A stretch of 64,000 bases of DNA from an uncultured Clostridia bacterium (GTDB lineage Bacteria; Bacillota; Clostridia; Oscillospirales; Ruminococcaceae): contig CANRKB010000003.1 of the NCBI GenBank assembly GCA_947631115.1, positions 89,248-153,247 of the forward strand, read 5' to 3'. The notes beneath the pieces were generated by a model. It was not told the origin of the DNA. It searched no databases and was given only the letters and a program-made list of their open reading frames with translations. Each line of letters starts with the position of its first letter. Within the stretch, counting starts at the first letter, position 1. Both the position numbers and the translations under genes were made by a program. Shown here piece by piece: positions 26,527-35,127 of this stretch.

Positions 26527-28854
26527 ATGACAGTCGAGGAAATGCGCGCGTTAATGCGCCGCAGAGTCGTACCCGAAGATCTGGTCGTACAGAATATAGT
26601 AGATTATCTTATGGACGAGTCAGCTCAACTTCCAAAACTTAGTGCGTTTGCATTTCTGAACCGTATCCACGACCTCGGAATGAGCGCGAAAGATTTTACC
26701 GTGCTTCTTGAGGGCTGCGGCGCTCCTCAGTCCGTAGTTGACAAAATTAGGGCGAATCCCGCGATGAGCCTTAATAACCTTGTGCTGACCCTCGAAAATT
26801 CCGAGCTTACTTCCGACGACTACAGCGATATGCTTTATACCGCCAGAATGGTTTTTGAACAGACTAAGACCACTGTCGACGTGCTTAAAAGAAAGGAAGA
26901 AGAAAACAGCAAAGAACCTACCGTTTCCGAGCTGTTTGACGATGTTCCTGAAGAAACAGAGGAAACGGCTTCGGAAGAAATTATTTCCGTCAGCGTAGAA
27001 GCAGACGACAATAACGGCGAAGACGAGTTGTCTGAAAAGGAAGCTGTCGCCGATGAAACTGAAGAACCGTCCGGTGAAAACGAGTCGGACGAAACCCCCG
27101 ACGTTTTAGAAGACACCTCTACGCTTATTATTTCGATAGATCCGAAAAAGCTGAAAAGAGGCTCGGTCGAAAAGTCTTTAAGTCCCGAAAGCATATTTGA
27201 CGACAACATAGACGAAAAGTCGGAAAATGACGAGGAAGATAAGACCGACGTTTCCGATGAAGAAGACGAACAGTCGGAAGATGACGAGGAAGATAAGACC
27301 GACGTTTCCAACGAAGGCATTAACGAAAAAGCAGACGGGAAAGACAGCCCGTCCGACAACAACGAAGAGACATCTGAAACGGAAGAAGACGACGGTAAAA
27401 AGGGCGTTTATAACAAGCCAGCGCTGATAATATCGGCAGTTGGAGCGGTCGTGCTTTTGGTTCTATGCGCGTATTTTACATTTTTCGGAAATGCGGACGC
27501 TTTTATAAAAAAGACAGGTTATGCAGAGGACAACGACGATATATTCGCAGAAGTCCGCGACAGCTATACCGCGGGAAATATGGGCGGCGAAAAAGCGCAA
27601 GCTTATTTTGCGGGAGAAAAGCTGTTTGGGAATATACTCGTTTCTCAAAGCGACTTCAGTATAATTTCCGACGGCGATTTCGTGTACTCCTACTCGCAGG
27701 AAAAACTTGAAGCTTATAACGACAAGAACATAAACTCCGCAAACAAAACGGAGATTTTCCCTCCAGAGAACACGGCATTTGTCGATATGTTCCAACACGG
27801 GGATTCCGTGATAGCCGTATTTTCGGGAAGAGAATGCGGGTTTATGAATATCAAAAAAGGAAATGTGGAGTTTACGGTACGTCAGGACGGAGAGCTTTGC
27901 GATTTTCTTGTAAATGAAAACGAGATAAGCTTCGGCTCGGTCTATGTTCCGCGCTATACCCACAACTTTACTTCTTCCGATGTAAACGAATATATTCCCC
28001 GCGTCGGCAAAAACGAAAAGACCGCGCTTTCTGCGGAGAATATCCTGCTCGGAAAAACAAGCGGATGTTCTTATGCCGTTTGGGGAAAATATTCCCTTAC
28101 CGACGGAAGCACCGTTCTGGCAAAAGCCGCTCTCGGCGACCCCGTTTATGCGGGAACGGACGGCACCTGCGCCATGAACGCAACGGATAAAGACCAAAAC
28201 GCGCTGGGAAGAATAGTACGTCTGTCAGAAGAACCCATTGTAAAGGAAACGGAAGTTATCGCTGCCGCGGCAGGCTGCACGGATGTTTTTGCCGCGCTGG
28301 AAAACGGAAAAATAAAGTTTTACGACGCTCAGCTTGAAGAAAAGAGCGTTCAAGAAAACCTCATTGAATTGCCCGACAAAATGAAGTTCAGCGGGAAAGT
28401 CCTGCTCCTCGGAAAAGAGGACGGCGTGTTCTCGTCAACAGACTGCGCGAATATAGACGCCCCCGCACTTCTTGAAACCACAAAAGAAAACGGAGTGGTT
28501 CTGGGAGACAATGCCGTTATATTCAAGATCGACTCGCAGTTGAAAGCCGAGCTTTTGCGCCTTGAAAACGATGAAGTAAAACATACGGGTTCTTTCGCAA
28601 AAAGCCTGTCGGAAAGCGAACTTTCGACGCTTGAATTGGGCGGAGCCGAGGCGGCGGCGTTCGGCGACGGCGTGTGCGCTTTTGCGTTCAGATATTTCGA
28701 CGGAGTTTCCGTTGTTTCAAAATGCGTTATGTTTGGAAAGAACAGTTCCGAGAGAACTCTTTATGACGACAGAACAGGCTATACAGCCGTTTTCAACCTT
28801 GGAGGAAAGATCTTTGCGGTAAGTTCAAAGGGCTTGGAAACAGTTTTTGAATAA
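26527..28854 (+). CDS. Large acidic membrane protein with propeller-like outer domain
   Basis: This is a 775-residue protein from the ATG at 26527, which has GGAGG seven bases before it (an earlier in-frame ATG at 26509 has none). Residues 1-130 look cytoplasmic and helical. About 130-290 is a highly acidic Glu/Asp/Ser tract with a tandem repeat (SENDEEDKTDVS / SEDDEEDKTDVS). One span lies at about 298-320, and the remaining 450 residues are short beta strands resembling a beta-propeller (VDMFQHGDSVIAVFSG, SGCSYAVWGKYSLTDGS, GGKIFAVSSKGLE). It follows a sigma-like gene and may act as its membrane partner. The nearly poly-acidic tract is unlike other genes here. Confidence 0.65.
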   Translation: MTVEEMRALMRRRVVPEDLVVQNIVDYLMDESAQLPKLSAFAFLNRIHDLGMSAKDFTVLLEGCGAPQSVVDKIRANPAMSLNNLVLTLENSELTSDDYSDMLYTARMVFEQTKTTVDVLKRKEEENSKEPTVSELFDDVPEETEETASEEIISVSVEADDNNGEDELSEKEAVADETEEPSGENESDETPDVLEDTSTLIISIDPKKLKRGSVEKSLSPESIFDDNIDEKSENDEEDKTDVSDEEDEQSEDDEEDKTDVSNEGINEKADGKDSPSDNNEETSETEEDDGKKGVYNKPALIISAVGAVVLLVLCAYFTFFGNADAFIKKTGYAEDNDDIFAEVRDSYTAGNMGGEKAQAYFAGEKLFGNILVSQSDFSIISDGDFVYSYSQEKLEAYNDKNINSANKTEIFPPENTAFVDMFQHGDSVIAVFSGRECGFMNIKKGNVEFTVRQDGELCDFLVNENEISFGSVYVPRYTHNFTSSDVNEYIPRVGKNEKTALSAENILLGKTSGCSYAVWGKYSLTDGSTVLAKAALGDPVYAGTDGTCAMNATDKDQNALGRIVRLSEEPIVKETEVIAAAAGCTDVFAALENGKIKFYDAQLEEKSVQENLIELPDKMKFSGKVLLLGKEDGVFSSTDCANIDAPALLETTKENGVVLGDNAVIFKIDSQLKAELLRLENDEVKHTGSFAKSLSESELSTLELGGAEAAAFGDGVCAFAFRYFDGVSVVSKCVMFGKNSSERTLYDDRTGYTAVFNLGGKIFAVSSKGLETVFE

Positions 28855-28858
28855 GCAC

Positions 28859-28887
28859 TTGACAGAAGCTCGGATTTTTTGTATAAT
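28859..28887 (+). promoter_or_regulatory. Perfect consensus sigma-A promoter
   Basis: TTGACA at 28859-28864, exactly 17 nt, TATAAT at 28882-28887. It sits directly after the stop of the acidic membrane protein gene. Transcription should start near 28894, six bases before the TTG of the small ORF at 28900. Confidence 0.9.
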
Positions 28888-28899
28888 GGAAGTGGTTTT

Positions 28900-29004
28900 T
28901 TGAATGAGAAAAAACGTGCGCTGCTGATAAGGATAACCAAGGTCTTGGCTTTTATCGTCGCTTTGGCAATGATAGCGGGCACTGTCTTACAAGCTTTTTC
29001 ATAA
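28900..29004 (+). CDS. 34-residue single-span membrane peptide
   Basis: Read from TTG at 28900, this ORF gives NEKKRALLIRITKVLAFIV followed by ALAMIAGTVLQAFS: a basic N-terminus and one membrane span. It resembles the short DUF4044-type membrane peptides of Firmicutes in size and layout. GGAAGTGG lies just before the TTG, but with the consensus promoter at 28859 the mRNA would carry only about six leader bases, so initiation would be nearly leaderless. ATG at 28904 is out of frame and stops after seven codons. The next gene starts 15 bp on. Confidence 0.55.
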   Translation: MNEKKRALLIRITKVLAFIVALAMIAGTVLQAFS

Positions 29005-29019
29005 TTAAGGATTTGGTAT

Positions 29020-29829
29020 ATGGGGTTATTTAACAACACCACGGGTCCCGGCGTTCCCAAAAACGCGCCTAAGAAGAAACCGTTCTTCCGCTTCTGGGAA
29101 CTTTTCGGAAATAAATTCTGGGATTTCTTCAAGATAAATCTTATCTACGTTCTGTTCTGTATTCCTATAGTCACTATAGGTCCTGCGACTGCGGCAATGA
29201 CCGCTCTTATGCGGAATATTTATCTCGAACGCCCTCAGTTTCTTTTTCACGACTTCAAGAAAGAGTTTAAGAAAAACTTTAAACAGTCCGTGGTCGTCGG
29301 CGTTATAGACATTCTCGCCGCGGCTATAACAACGTTTTCGATAATACTGTTCTTGGGAATGGAAGAACTTACTACAATAGACTCGGTCATGTTTACGGCT
29401 TCAATTGCGGCGGCGCTGCTGTTTCTTATTATGAACTTCTATATCTACCCGCAGATAGTCGCCCTTGACCTTAAACTTACGGATATACTCAGAAACGCGC
29501 TTGTGCTTTCGCTTCTGAACATCGGAAAAGAACTTATAGCGCTTGTGTTTGTTTTGGGATATGCGTTCCTTGCGTTCAATTATCCCGTGTTTGTGCTTCC
29601 GCTTGCTCCTCTAATACCTTTAGCGTGGCTGGCATTTTTGTCGGTGTTCTGCTGTTATCCCGCGATACAGAAGCATATAATTGAACCGTATTACAGGCAG
29701 ACGGGCGAAAAAAATCCCGAAATTCCCGACTATGAAGAAGAAGCAATATTTACCGACCAAGGCGGAAAAGAAAAATCAACGGAGATAAATACATCCCGAA
29801 AACATCCAAAGGGTAAAACCATAAAGTGA
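29020..29829 (+). CDS. YesL/DUF624-like membrane protein
   Basis: This 269-residue protein has about five hydrophobic spans after a basic N-terminus (PKKKPFFRFWELFGNKFWDFFKINLIYVLFCIPIVTIGPATAAMT). The FWDxxKxNLxY...PIVTIGPATAA signature is that of the DUF624/YesL family, whose members often lie beside carbohydrate ABC transporters. Here there is none; purA follows by 51 bp. The hydrophilic C-terminal tail (about 235-269) is basic. Its function in Clostridia is unknown. Confidence 0.8.
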   Translation: MGLFNNTTGPGVPKNAPKKKPFFRFWELFGNKFWDFFKINLIYVLFCIPIVTIGPATAAMTALMRNIYLERPQFLFHDFKKEFKKNFKQSVVVGVIDILAAAITTFSIILFLGMEELTTIDSVMFTASIAAALLFLIMNFYIYPQIVALDLKLTDILRNALVLSLLNIGKELIALVFVLGYAFLAFNYPVFVLPLAPLIPLAWLAFLSVFCCYPAIQKHIIEPYYRQTGEKNPEIPDYEEEAIFTDQGGKEKSTEINTSRKHPKGKTIK

Positions 29830-29880
29830 TAATTCGGTAAAACCGATAAATAAAAATATAACAAAAAAAGGAATGATACT

Positions 29881-31164
29881 ATGCCATCAAGCGTTATCGT
29901 CGGCACCCAGTGGGGCGACGAGGGAAAAGGAAAGATCATTGATATTATGGCGAAGGAGGCGGATCTCGTAGTTCGCTCAAGCGGCGGAAACAACGCGGGA
30001 CATACCGTTGTCCACGGAAACGAGGTCTATAAACTCCATTTGCTCCCGTCGGGAATTTTATATCCCGAGACAATTTGCCTTGTAGGAAGCGGCGTCGTGG
30101 TAGACCCGAAAGTGCTTCTCGAGGAAATAACAGAGATGAACAAGCGCGGCGTAACATGCGACAACTTACGCATAGACGCAAGAGCGGATATAATAATGCC
30201 CTGGCATAGAGAACTCGACAAGCTCGAAGAGGAATATAAGGCAAAGCAAACGGGCGTGAACGTCGGCACTACGGGCAGAGGTATAGGTCCCGCTTATACC
30301 GATAAGGCACGGAGAATTGCCGTAAGAATGTACGATCTATGCCACCCCGAGCTTCTTAAAACTCTTGTAAAGAACACGGGCGAGTTTGAAAACCTTATGA
30401 TCGAAAAACTATACGGCGGAAAGGCGTTCGACCTCGACGCGGTGTACGAAGAATACAAGGCATACGGCGAAAAGCTGAAAAAATACATGGCTGACGGCTC
30501 GGTTATTGCGTTTGAAGCGTATAAGGCGGGCAAGAAGGTGCTGTTTGAGGGAGCTCAGGCTACGCTTCTGGATATAGATTTCGGAACGTATCCTTTCGTA
30601 ACTTCTTCCCACCCCATCGCAGGCGGAGCTTGCATAGGCACGGGCATAGGTCCTAAGATGATAGACGAGGTGATAGGCGTAGGAAAGAGCTATACGACGC
30701 GCGTCGGAAACGGTCCTTTCCCGACCGAGCTCAATGACGATCTCGGAGAGCTTATCAGAAACCGCGGCGGAGAGTTCGGGACAACTACGGGCAGACCGAG
30801 AAGAACAGGCTGGTTCGACGCCGTTATCATGCGCCATGCAGTCAGAGTAAACGGTCTTACGTCGCTGGCAATAAATAAGTTTGACACTCTTAGCGGCATA
30901 GGAAAGCTTAAAGTCTGCGTTGCGTACAAAAAATCGGACGGAACGGTGCTTAATGATTTCCCCGTTACACTCGAAGAACTTGCGGACTGCACTCCCGTAT
31001 ACGAAGAATTCGACGGGTATGATGGAGATATTTCGGATTGCAGAAAATTCGAGGAGCTTCCCGAAAAGTGTATAGAGTATATCTCAAGACTTGAGGAGCT
31101 GTGCGGCTGCCCGATAAAGATAATCGGCGTCGGAGCGGGCTGCGACAGCGTTATATTCAGATAA
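29881..31164 (+). CDS. purA: Adenylosuccinate synthase
   Basis: The 427-residue enzyme joins IMP and aspartate using GTP in AMP synthesis. The GTQWGDEGKGKIIDIM P-loop, RSSGGNNAGHTV, VGTTGRGIGPAYTDK, GAQATLLDIDFGTYPFVTSS and TTTGRPRRTGWFDAV blocks are all intact, and the length is standard. AAAAAGGA precedes the ATG. The stop codon overlaps the ATG of the next gene by one base (TAATG), so the phosphoesterase is translationally coupled. Confidence 0.97.
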   Translation: MPSSVIVGTQWGDEGKGKIIDIMAKEADLVVRSSGGNNAGHTVVHGNEVYKLHLLPSGILYPETICLVGSGVVVDPKVLLEEITEMNKRGVTCDNLRIDARADIIMPWHRELDKLEEEYKAKQTGVNVGTTGRGIGPAYTDKARRIAVRMYDLCHPELLKTLVKNTGEFENLMIEKLYGGKAFDLDAVYEEYKAYGEKLKKYMADGSVIAFEAYKAGKKVLFEGAQATLLDIDFGTYPFVTSSHPIAGGACIGTGIGPKMIDEVIGVGKSYTTRVGNGPFPTELNDDLGELIRNRGGEFGTTTGRPRRTGWFDAVIMRHAVRVNGLTSLAINKFDTLSGIGKLKVCVAYKKSDGTVLNDFPVTLEELADCTPVYEEFDGYDGDISDCRKFEELPEKCIEYISRLEELCGCPIKIIGVGAGCDSVIFR

Positions 31165-31934
31165 TGAAGATTTTATTTATAGGCGACGTTGTAGGCGACG
31201 CAGGAGTAAAGGCGCTCACAAGCGGACTTCCCGATATGCGAAGAGAATGCGGCGCGGACTTCACCGTGGTAAACGGTGAGAACAGTTCGGAAAACAACGG
31301 CATAAGCGCGCGTTCCGCGGACGAGATATTTTCCGCGGGAGCGGACGTTATAACAACGGGAAACCATGCATTTCGCAGAAAGTCCATTCTCGAAGAATAC
31401 GAGCATAACGAACGGCTTATACGCCCGGCGAATTACGGCGACGGCGTTGCGGGAAGAGGATACTGCGAGGTAGACTGCGGAGCATATTCCATAGCGGTTA
31501 TAAATCTCATGGGAACGGCTTTTATGCAACCCGTAGACAATCCGTTTAAATGCGCGGACGAGCTGCTGAAGCAAATAAGCTCACGCATAATAATCGTTGA
31601 TTTCCATGCCGAAGCAACGAGCGAAAAAAGCGCTATGAGCTGGTATCTTGCGGGACGCGTTTCGGCTGTTATCGGAACGCACACTCACGTTCAGACCGCC
31701 GACGAGCGGATAATAAACGGAACAGGCTGCCTAACCGACGTAGGCATGACGGGTCCGGTAAATTCGATTCTCGGCGTTAGAAAAGAAATAATCATCGACA
31801 AATTCGTAAACTATATTCCGCGTCCTCATATCTTTGCGGACGGCGAATGTCGGATAAACGGCGTTTGCCTCGAAATAGACCGCAAGAGCGGACAATGCGT
31901 TTCGATAGAGCGCATTTGCAAAACTATTCAATAA
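31164..31934 (+). CDS. YmdB-type metallophosphoesterase (TIGR00282)
   Basis: This is a 256-residue protein beginning KILFIGDVVGDAG; an upstream in-frame ATG would overlap purA heavily and has no support. Motifs VNGENSSENNGISARSADEIFSAGADVITTGNHAFR, DFHAEATSEK, VIGTHTHVQTADERI, CLTDVGMTGP and SILGVRKE define the TIGR00282/YmdB family. Bacillus YmdB hydrolyses 2',3'-cAMP and affects biofilm and motility decisions. All metal-binding Asp, Asn and His residues expected from these motifs are present. Confidence 0.93.
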   Translation: MKILFIGDVVGDAGVKALTSGLPDMRRECGADFTVVNGENSSENNGISARSADEIFSAGADVITTGNHAFRRKSILEEYEHNERLIRPANYGDGVAGRGYCEVDCGAYSIAVINLMGTAFMQPVDNPFKCADELLKQISSRIIIVDFHAEATSEKSAMSWYLAGRVSAVIGTHTHVQTADERIINGTGCLTDVGMTGPVNSILGVRKEIIIDKFVNYIPRPHIFADGECRINGVCLEIDRKSGQCVSIERICKTIQ

Positions 31935-32037
31935 TTTCAAAAATATAGTGCGAAACAAAAATGTTTTGTCACTTTATTAACAATCTAAAAAACATATATA
32001 GAAAGGTGAAACAAAAAGTTTCAGAAGGGTAATTAAA

Positions 32038-32298
32038 ATGGAAGTGGTTAAGGTTTCTTCTCATTCCGTACCGAAGTCGGTAGCGGGAGCGATCGCAGCG
32101 GTAATTCGCGAAAACCGCGAGGTCGAAGTGCAGGCGGTAGGCGCAGGCGCGGCAAACCAGGCTGTAAAGTCAATTGCAATTGCAAGAAGCTATATGGCTC
32201 TTGTGGGAGTTGATCTTATTTGTATTCCCGCGTTTACTACCGTTGATATTGACGGCGAAGAACGCACGGCTATGAAGTTTATCGTAGAACCGCGCTAA
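32038..32298 (+). CDS. spoVS: Stage V sporulation protein S
   Basis: This 86-residue protein (MEVVKVSSHSVPKSVAGAIA, QAVGAGAANQAVKSIAIARSY, IDGEERTAMKFIVEP) is full-length SpoVS, an Alba-like DNA-binding regulator needed for completing sporulation in Bacillus and kept in many Clostridia. AGAAGGG is well placed before the ATG. A clear sigma-H promoter was not visible in the 103-bp gap upstream. It is one of the best signs that the organism belongs to a spore-forming lineage. Confidence 0.97.
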   Translation: MEVVKVSSHSVPKSVAGAIAAVIRENREVEVQAVGAGAANQAVKSIAIARSYMALVGVDLICIPAFTTVDIDGEERTAMKFIVEPR

Positions 32299-32316
32299 TT
32301 CTTAATTATTTTAATA

Positions 32317-33267
32317 ATGAATAAAATTCTGCTGATAACGACGGGCGGCACTATAGCTTGTCCCGATACAGACAAAGCAAGATCTCCCAAAAACTTTTCA
32401 AAAACATTTTCCCAAAGCCTCAGTAAACATGAAACGCAAGATATAGAAATTGTCGAACCGTTCTGTCTTGACAGCACGAATATGACTCCACGGCATTATA
32501 TTGAGCTGGCTAAGATCATAATCCAAAACTACGGAGGCTTCGGAGGATTTGTCATAACCCACGGTACCGACACACTCGCCTACGCCGCCGCGGTTTTGTC
32601 GTGTCTTATTGAAAACAGCGAAAAGCCCGTTGTCCTGACGGGGAGCATGAAGCCGTTTTCGGCTGAAAATTCCGACGCTCCAAAAAATCTCCATAATGCG
32701 CTTTTGTACGCTTCGGATAGTCGCGCGCACGGAGTTTCGGTTGTTTTCGGGCGGTTTGCATATGACGCTGCGCACGTTTCAAAGATACGCACAACAGCGA
32801 TAAATGCGTTTGAAAGCGTGAATTTTCCTCCTTTGGCTTCATTTGAACGGGAAGGGATCGTTTTTACCGAGCCGAAAGCCGAATACATCGGAACAGTTCG
32901 ATTTTACGAAACGCTTGACGAACGTGTCGAGGCGGTTTTTCTTGTTCCGAAAACATTGCCGCCGATAATACGAAACGACACAAGGGCGGTAATTATCCTC
33001 GGCTTCGGAACAGGCGGTATGCCGGAATATCTCGAAGGTTTTCTGAAGGAGCTTGTTGAGCGCGGGATCTATATTATAATGTCAACCCAGGTGTTGCGCG
33101 GCGGGAGCAATCTTTCACTCTACGAGGTCGGAAGCGGAATAATGGAAAAATATCCCGTCATTGACGCTGGGAAAATGACCGTGGAATATGCGTCTATGAG
33201 GGCTATGTTCGCGCTTTCGCTGTCCGACAGCTTTGAGGACTTCAGGCGCATTTTCTTAAATGAATAA
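32317..33267 (+). CDS. Type I L-asparaginase
   Basis: The 316-residue enzyme hydrolyses asparagine to aspartate. Catalytic motif 1 TGGTIAC is at residues 7-13 and motif 2 ITHGTDTLAYAA at about 81-92; GSMKPF and GFGTGGMPEYL follow. No signal peptide is seen, so it is cytoplasmic. There is no strong ribosome site, and the gene starts 19 bp after spoVS. Its end overlaps the longest reading of the next gene. Confidence 0.93.
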   Translation: MNKILLITTGGTIACPDTDKARSPKNFSKTFSQSLSKHETQDIEIVEPFCLDSTNMTPRHYIELAKIIIQNYGGFGGFVITHGTDTLAYAAAVLSCLIENSEKPVVLTGSMKPFSAENSDAPKNLHNALLYASDSRAHGVSVVFGRFAYDAAHVSKIRTTAINAFESVNFPPLASFEREGIVFTEPKAEYIGTVRFYETLDERVEAVFLVPKTLPPIIRNDTRAVIILGFGTGGMPEYLEGFLKELVERGIYIIMSTQVLRGGSNLSLYEVGSGIMEKYPVIDAGKMTVEYASMRAMFALSLSDSFEDFRRIFLNE

Positions 33268-33283
33268 AAGGGACTTTTCAAAT

Positions 33284-34189
33284 ATGAGAATTATTTCTAC
33301 AGAACAACTGAACATTGCCGCAGAAACTCCCGAAAAGATAATATCGGACGGCGAAGGATATTATTTTGAACAACTTTCTTTTGCCGAGGAAAAAATTTAT
33401 TCCTCCCGCGAAAAACACCCCGTTGTGCTTATCTCGGGTCCGTCGGGTTCGGGAAAAACGACATCCGCTCATAGGATAGCCGACCTGCTCGCAAAGCGCG
33501 GCTGTAAAGCTCATATAATCTCTATGGACAACTATTTCCTGCCCATGAGCGAAAACGAGGCTGCGCGCGACAAAAACGGTAACATCGACTTTGAAAGCCC
33601 GTACAGGCTCGACATTCCGCTGTTTAAAAAGCACCTCAAAATGCTTTCGCAGTGCGAGGAGATAGACATTCCCGCGTTTGATTTTGCAAAGCAGGAACGC
33701 TATCAGGGGATAAAACTTAAACGCGAACCGAACGACCTTGTTATACTCGAGGGTATACACGCTCTGAATCCCCTTGTCACGGGAAACTGCGAGGATTATA
33801 CAACGTGCGTTTACGTCAGCGTCCGCACGAGAATTTCAAACGGAGAAAAGCTTCTCCACCCCTCGAAGATACGCCTTATGAGAAGACTTATTCGCGACAG
33901 GCTCTTCCGCGGACGGGACATTGATGAAACGTTTGAATTTTTCAAGTCGGTAGAACGCGGAGAAGATCTTTACATACTGCCGTTTAAAGAACGCGCAGGC
34001 ATATGCATAGACACATTTATCAAATACGAAGCGAACGTATACCGCGATATGCTTCTAAACGAACTTGAAGCAAAGGCGTCCGAACAGGCGATAGCAAGAG
34101 AGTTATCCGAATTTCTCAGGCTTTTGAAACCTATAGGCAAAAACTTTGTACCCCGCGATTCACTCTTACGGGAGTTTATAGGGAACTAA
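33284..34189 (+). CDS. Uridine-kinase-like nucleoside kinase
   Basis: This 301-residue protein carries the P-loop GPSGSGKTTSAHRIADLL at about residues 50-67 and family blocks IISMDNYFLP, DFESPYRLDIPLFKKHL, IDIPAFDFAKQER and VILEGIHALNP. These place it with the uridine kinase/phosphoribulokinase-like kinases that often stand alone in Clostridia. The ATG at 33284 is preferred because AAGGGA (33268-33273) is ten bases upstream; the ATG at 33260 overlaps the asparaginase gene and has no ribosome site. Confidence 0.87.
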   Translation: MRIISTEQLNIAAETPEKIISDGEGYYFEQLSFAEEKIYSSREKHPVVLISGPSGSGKTTSAHRIADLLAKRGCKAHIISMDNYFLPMSENEAARDKNGNIDFESPYRLDIPLFKKHLKMLSQCEEIDIPAFDFAKQERYQGIKLKREPNDLVILEGIHALNPLVTGNCEDYTTCVYVSVRTRISNGEKLLHPSKIRLMRRLIRDRLFRGRDIDETFEFFKSVERGEDLYILPFKERAGICIDTFIKYEANVYRDMLLNELEAKASEQAIARELSEFLRLLKPIGKNFVPRDSLLREFIGN

Positions 34190-34399
34190 ACTCTGCCTGT
34201 AATTCCCATGCGCGAAAAACGTTAAATTATTGCACAATTTGTATTATTTCTGAAGATTTTTTTGAATAATCTGCCCCTCGCCTTGAAAATCATTGCTTTT
34301 TTCACCATAAATTACAATCAATTTTTATCAAAATACACAATGCCCATTATTACATAATATCAAAATTAGTGCATTTTATAAAAATATTTATTTAATTTA

Positions 34400-34428
34400 T
34401 TGACAAAATAAATCGACAGTGATATAAT
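34400..34428 (+). promoter_or_regulatory. Consensus sigma-A promoter of the exopolysaccharide cluster
   Basis: TTGACA at 34400-34405, 17 nt, TATAAT at 34423-34428. The 210 bases before it (34190-34399) are A/T rich, and I see no gene in them. Confidence 0.88.
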
Positions 34429-34434
34429 AAGCTA

Positions 34435-34602
34435 TAGCATGATGTATCAGTATGCAATAAAAAATCATGCTGCTATGATTTTGTCCGCAAACTCACGCGT
34501 GACAGGAAAGAATTTTCGGATCCTATTAAATACAGACAGAATTTGTTTTGACTTTTACGACCGAAGACAACCGACGAAGAGAATTTACTATGTGATAATG
34601 TT
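34435..34602 (+). promoter_or_regulatory. Untranslated leader of the exopolysaccharide operon
   Basis: About 168 nt lie between the predicted start of transcription and the VanZ-like gene. A perfect 8-bp hairpin AAAATCAT-GCTGCT-ATGATTTT lies within 34460-34485, and another short inverted region surrounds CGCGTGACAGG. I do not recognise a known riboswitch (no c-di-GMP GEMM core seen). The length and a hairpin make a regulatory leader plausible. Confidence 0.45.
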
Positions 34603-35127
34603 ATGAATCTTAAACTCAGAATAAAAACGTTCATTTCTTTGTTATTCCTGTTTTTCATGATGTTTGCGATTTTTAATTTTTCTGCGCAAAGCGGAAACGA
34701 CAGCAACGGGCTGAGCGTTTCGGTATCTAGAATAATTTGCAGGATAGTCTTTTTTAAATACGGAGAGATGACTCCCGCCGAACAGCTCTTTGTCGTGACG
34801 GAAATAAACTATTTTGTCAGAAAACTTGCCCACTTTACCGCATATGCGGTTCTTGGGGTTTGCGCTTATGCAAACGCGCGGCTTCTGGGTATTAGGCTGA
34901 AGGGATATTTCTTGCCCGCCGTCATATTCTGCGCGGCATATGCGATATTTGACGAGATACACCAATTTTTTACGCCCGGAAGAACGATAAAAATTACGGA
35001 TATGATGATAGATACATCGGGCGCCGTCGTCGGAGCTGCGGCAGCTTCTGCTGCGGCGGTCATTATGGTACACATAACGGCATATTTTAGGACGAAGAAA
35101 AAGAATAAATCGGAGGAAGTTTCATAA
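34603..35127 (+). CDS. VanZ-family membrane protein
   Basis: This 174-residue protein has four hydrophobic spans. VRKLAHFTAYAVLGVCAYANAR, the AIFDEIHQFFTPGRTIKITDMMIDTSGAVVGA block and the FNFSAQSG segment are diagnostic of the VanZ/teicoplanin-resistance-like family. Such genes are frequent in cell-envelope clusters; here it is the first gene of an exopolysaccharide set and abuts the chain-length regulator gene without a gap. Confidence 0.88.
   Translation: MNLKLRIKTFISLLFLFFMMFAIFNFSAQSGNDSNGLSVSVSRIICRIVFFKYGEMTPAEQLFVVTEINYFVRKLAHFTAYAVLGVCAYANARLLGIRLKGYFLPAVIFCAAYAIFDEIHQFFTPGRTIKITDMMIDTSGAVVGAAAASAAAVIMVHITAYFRTKKKNKSEEVS

Noticed and set aside
26835..27362. Ser-rich minus-strand frame across the acidic tract
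   Set aside because: It is the complement of the GAA/GAC-rich acidic repeat of the membrane protein gene; the plus-strand frame has a ribosome site and domains.
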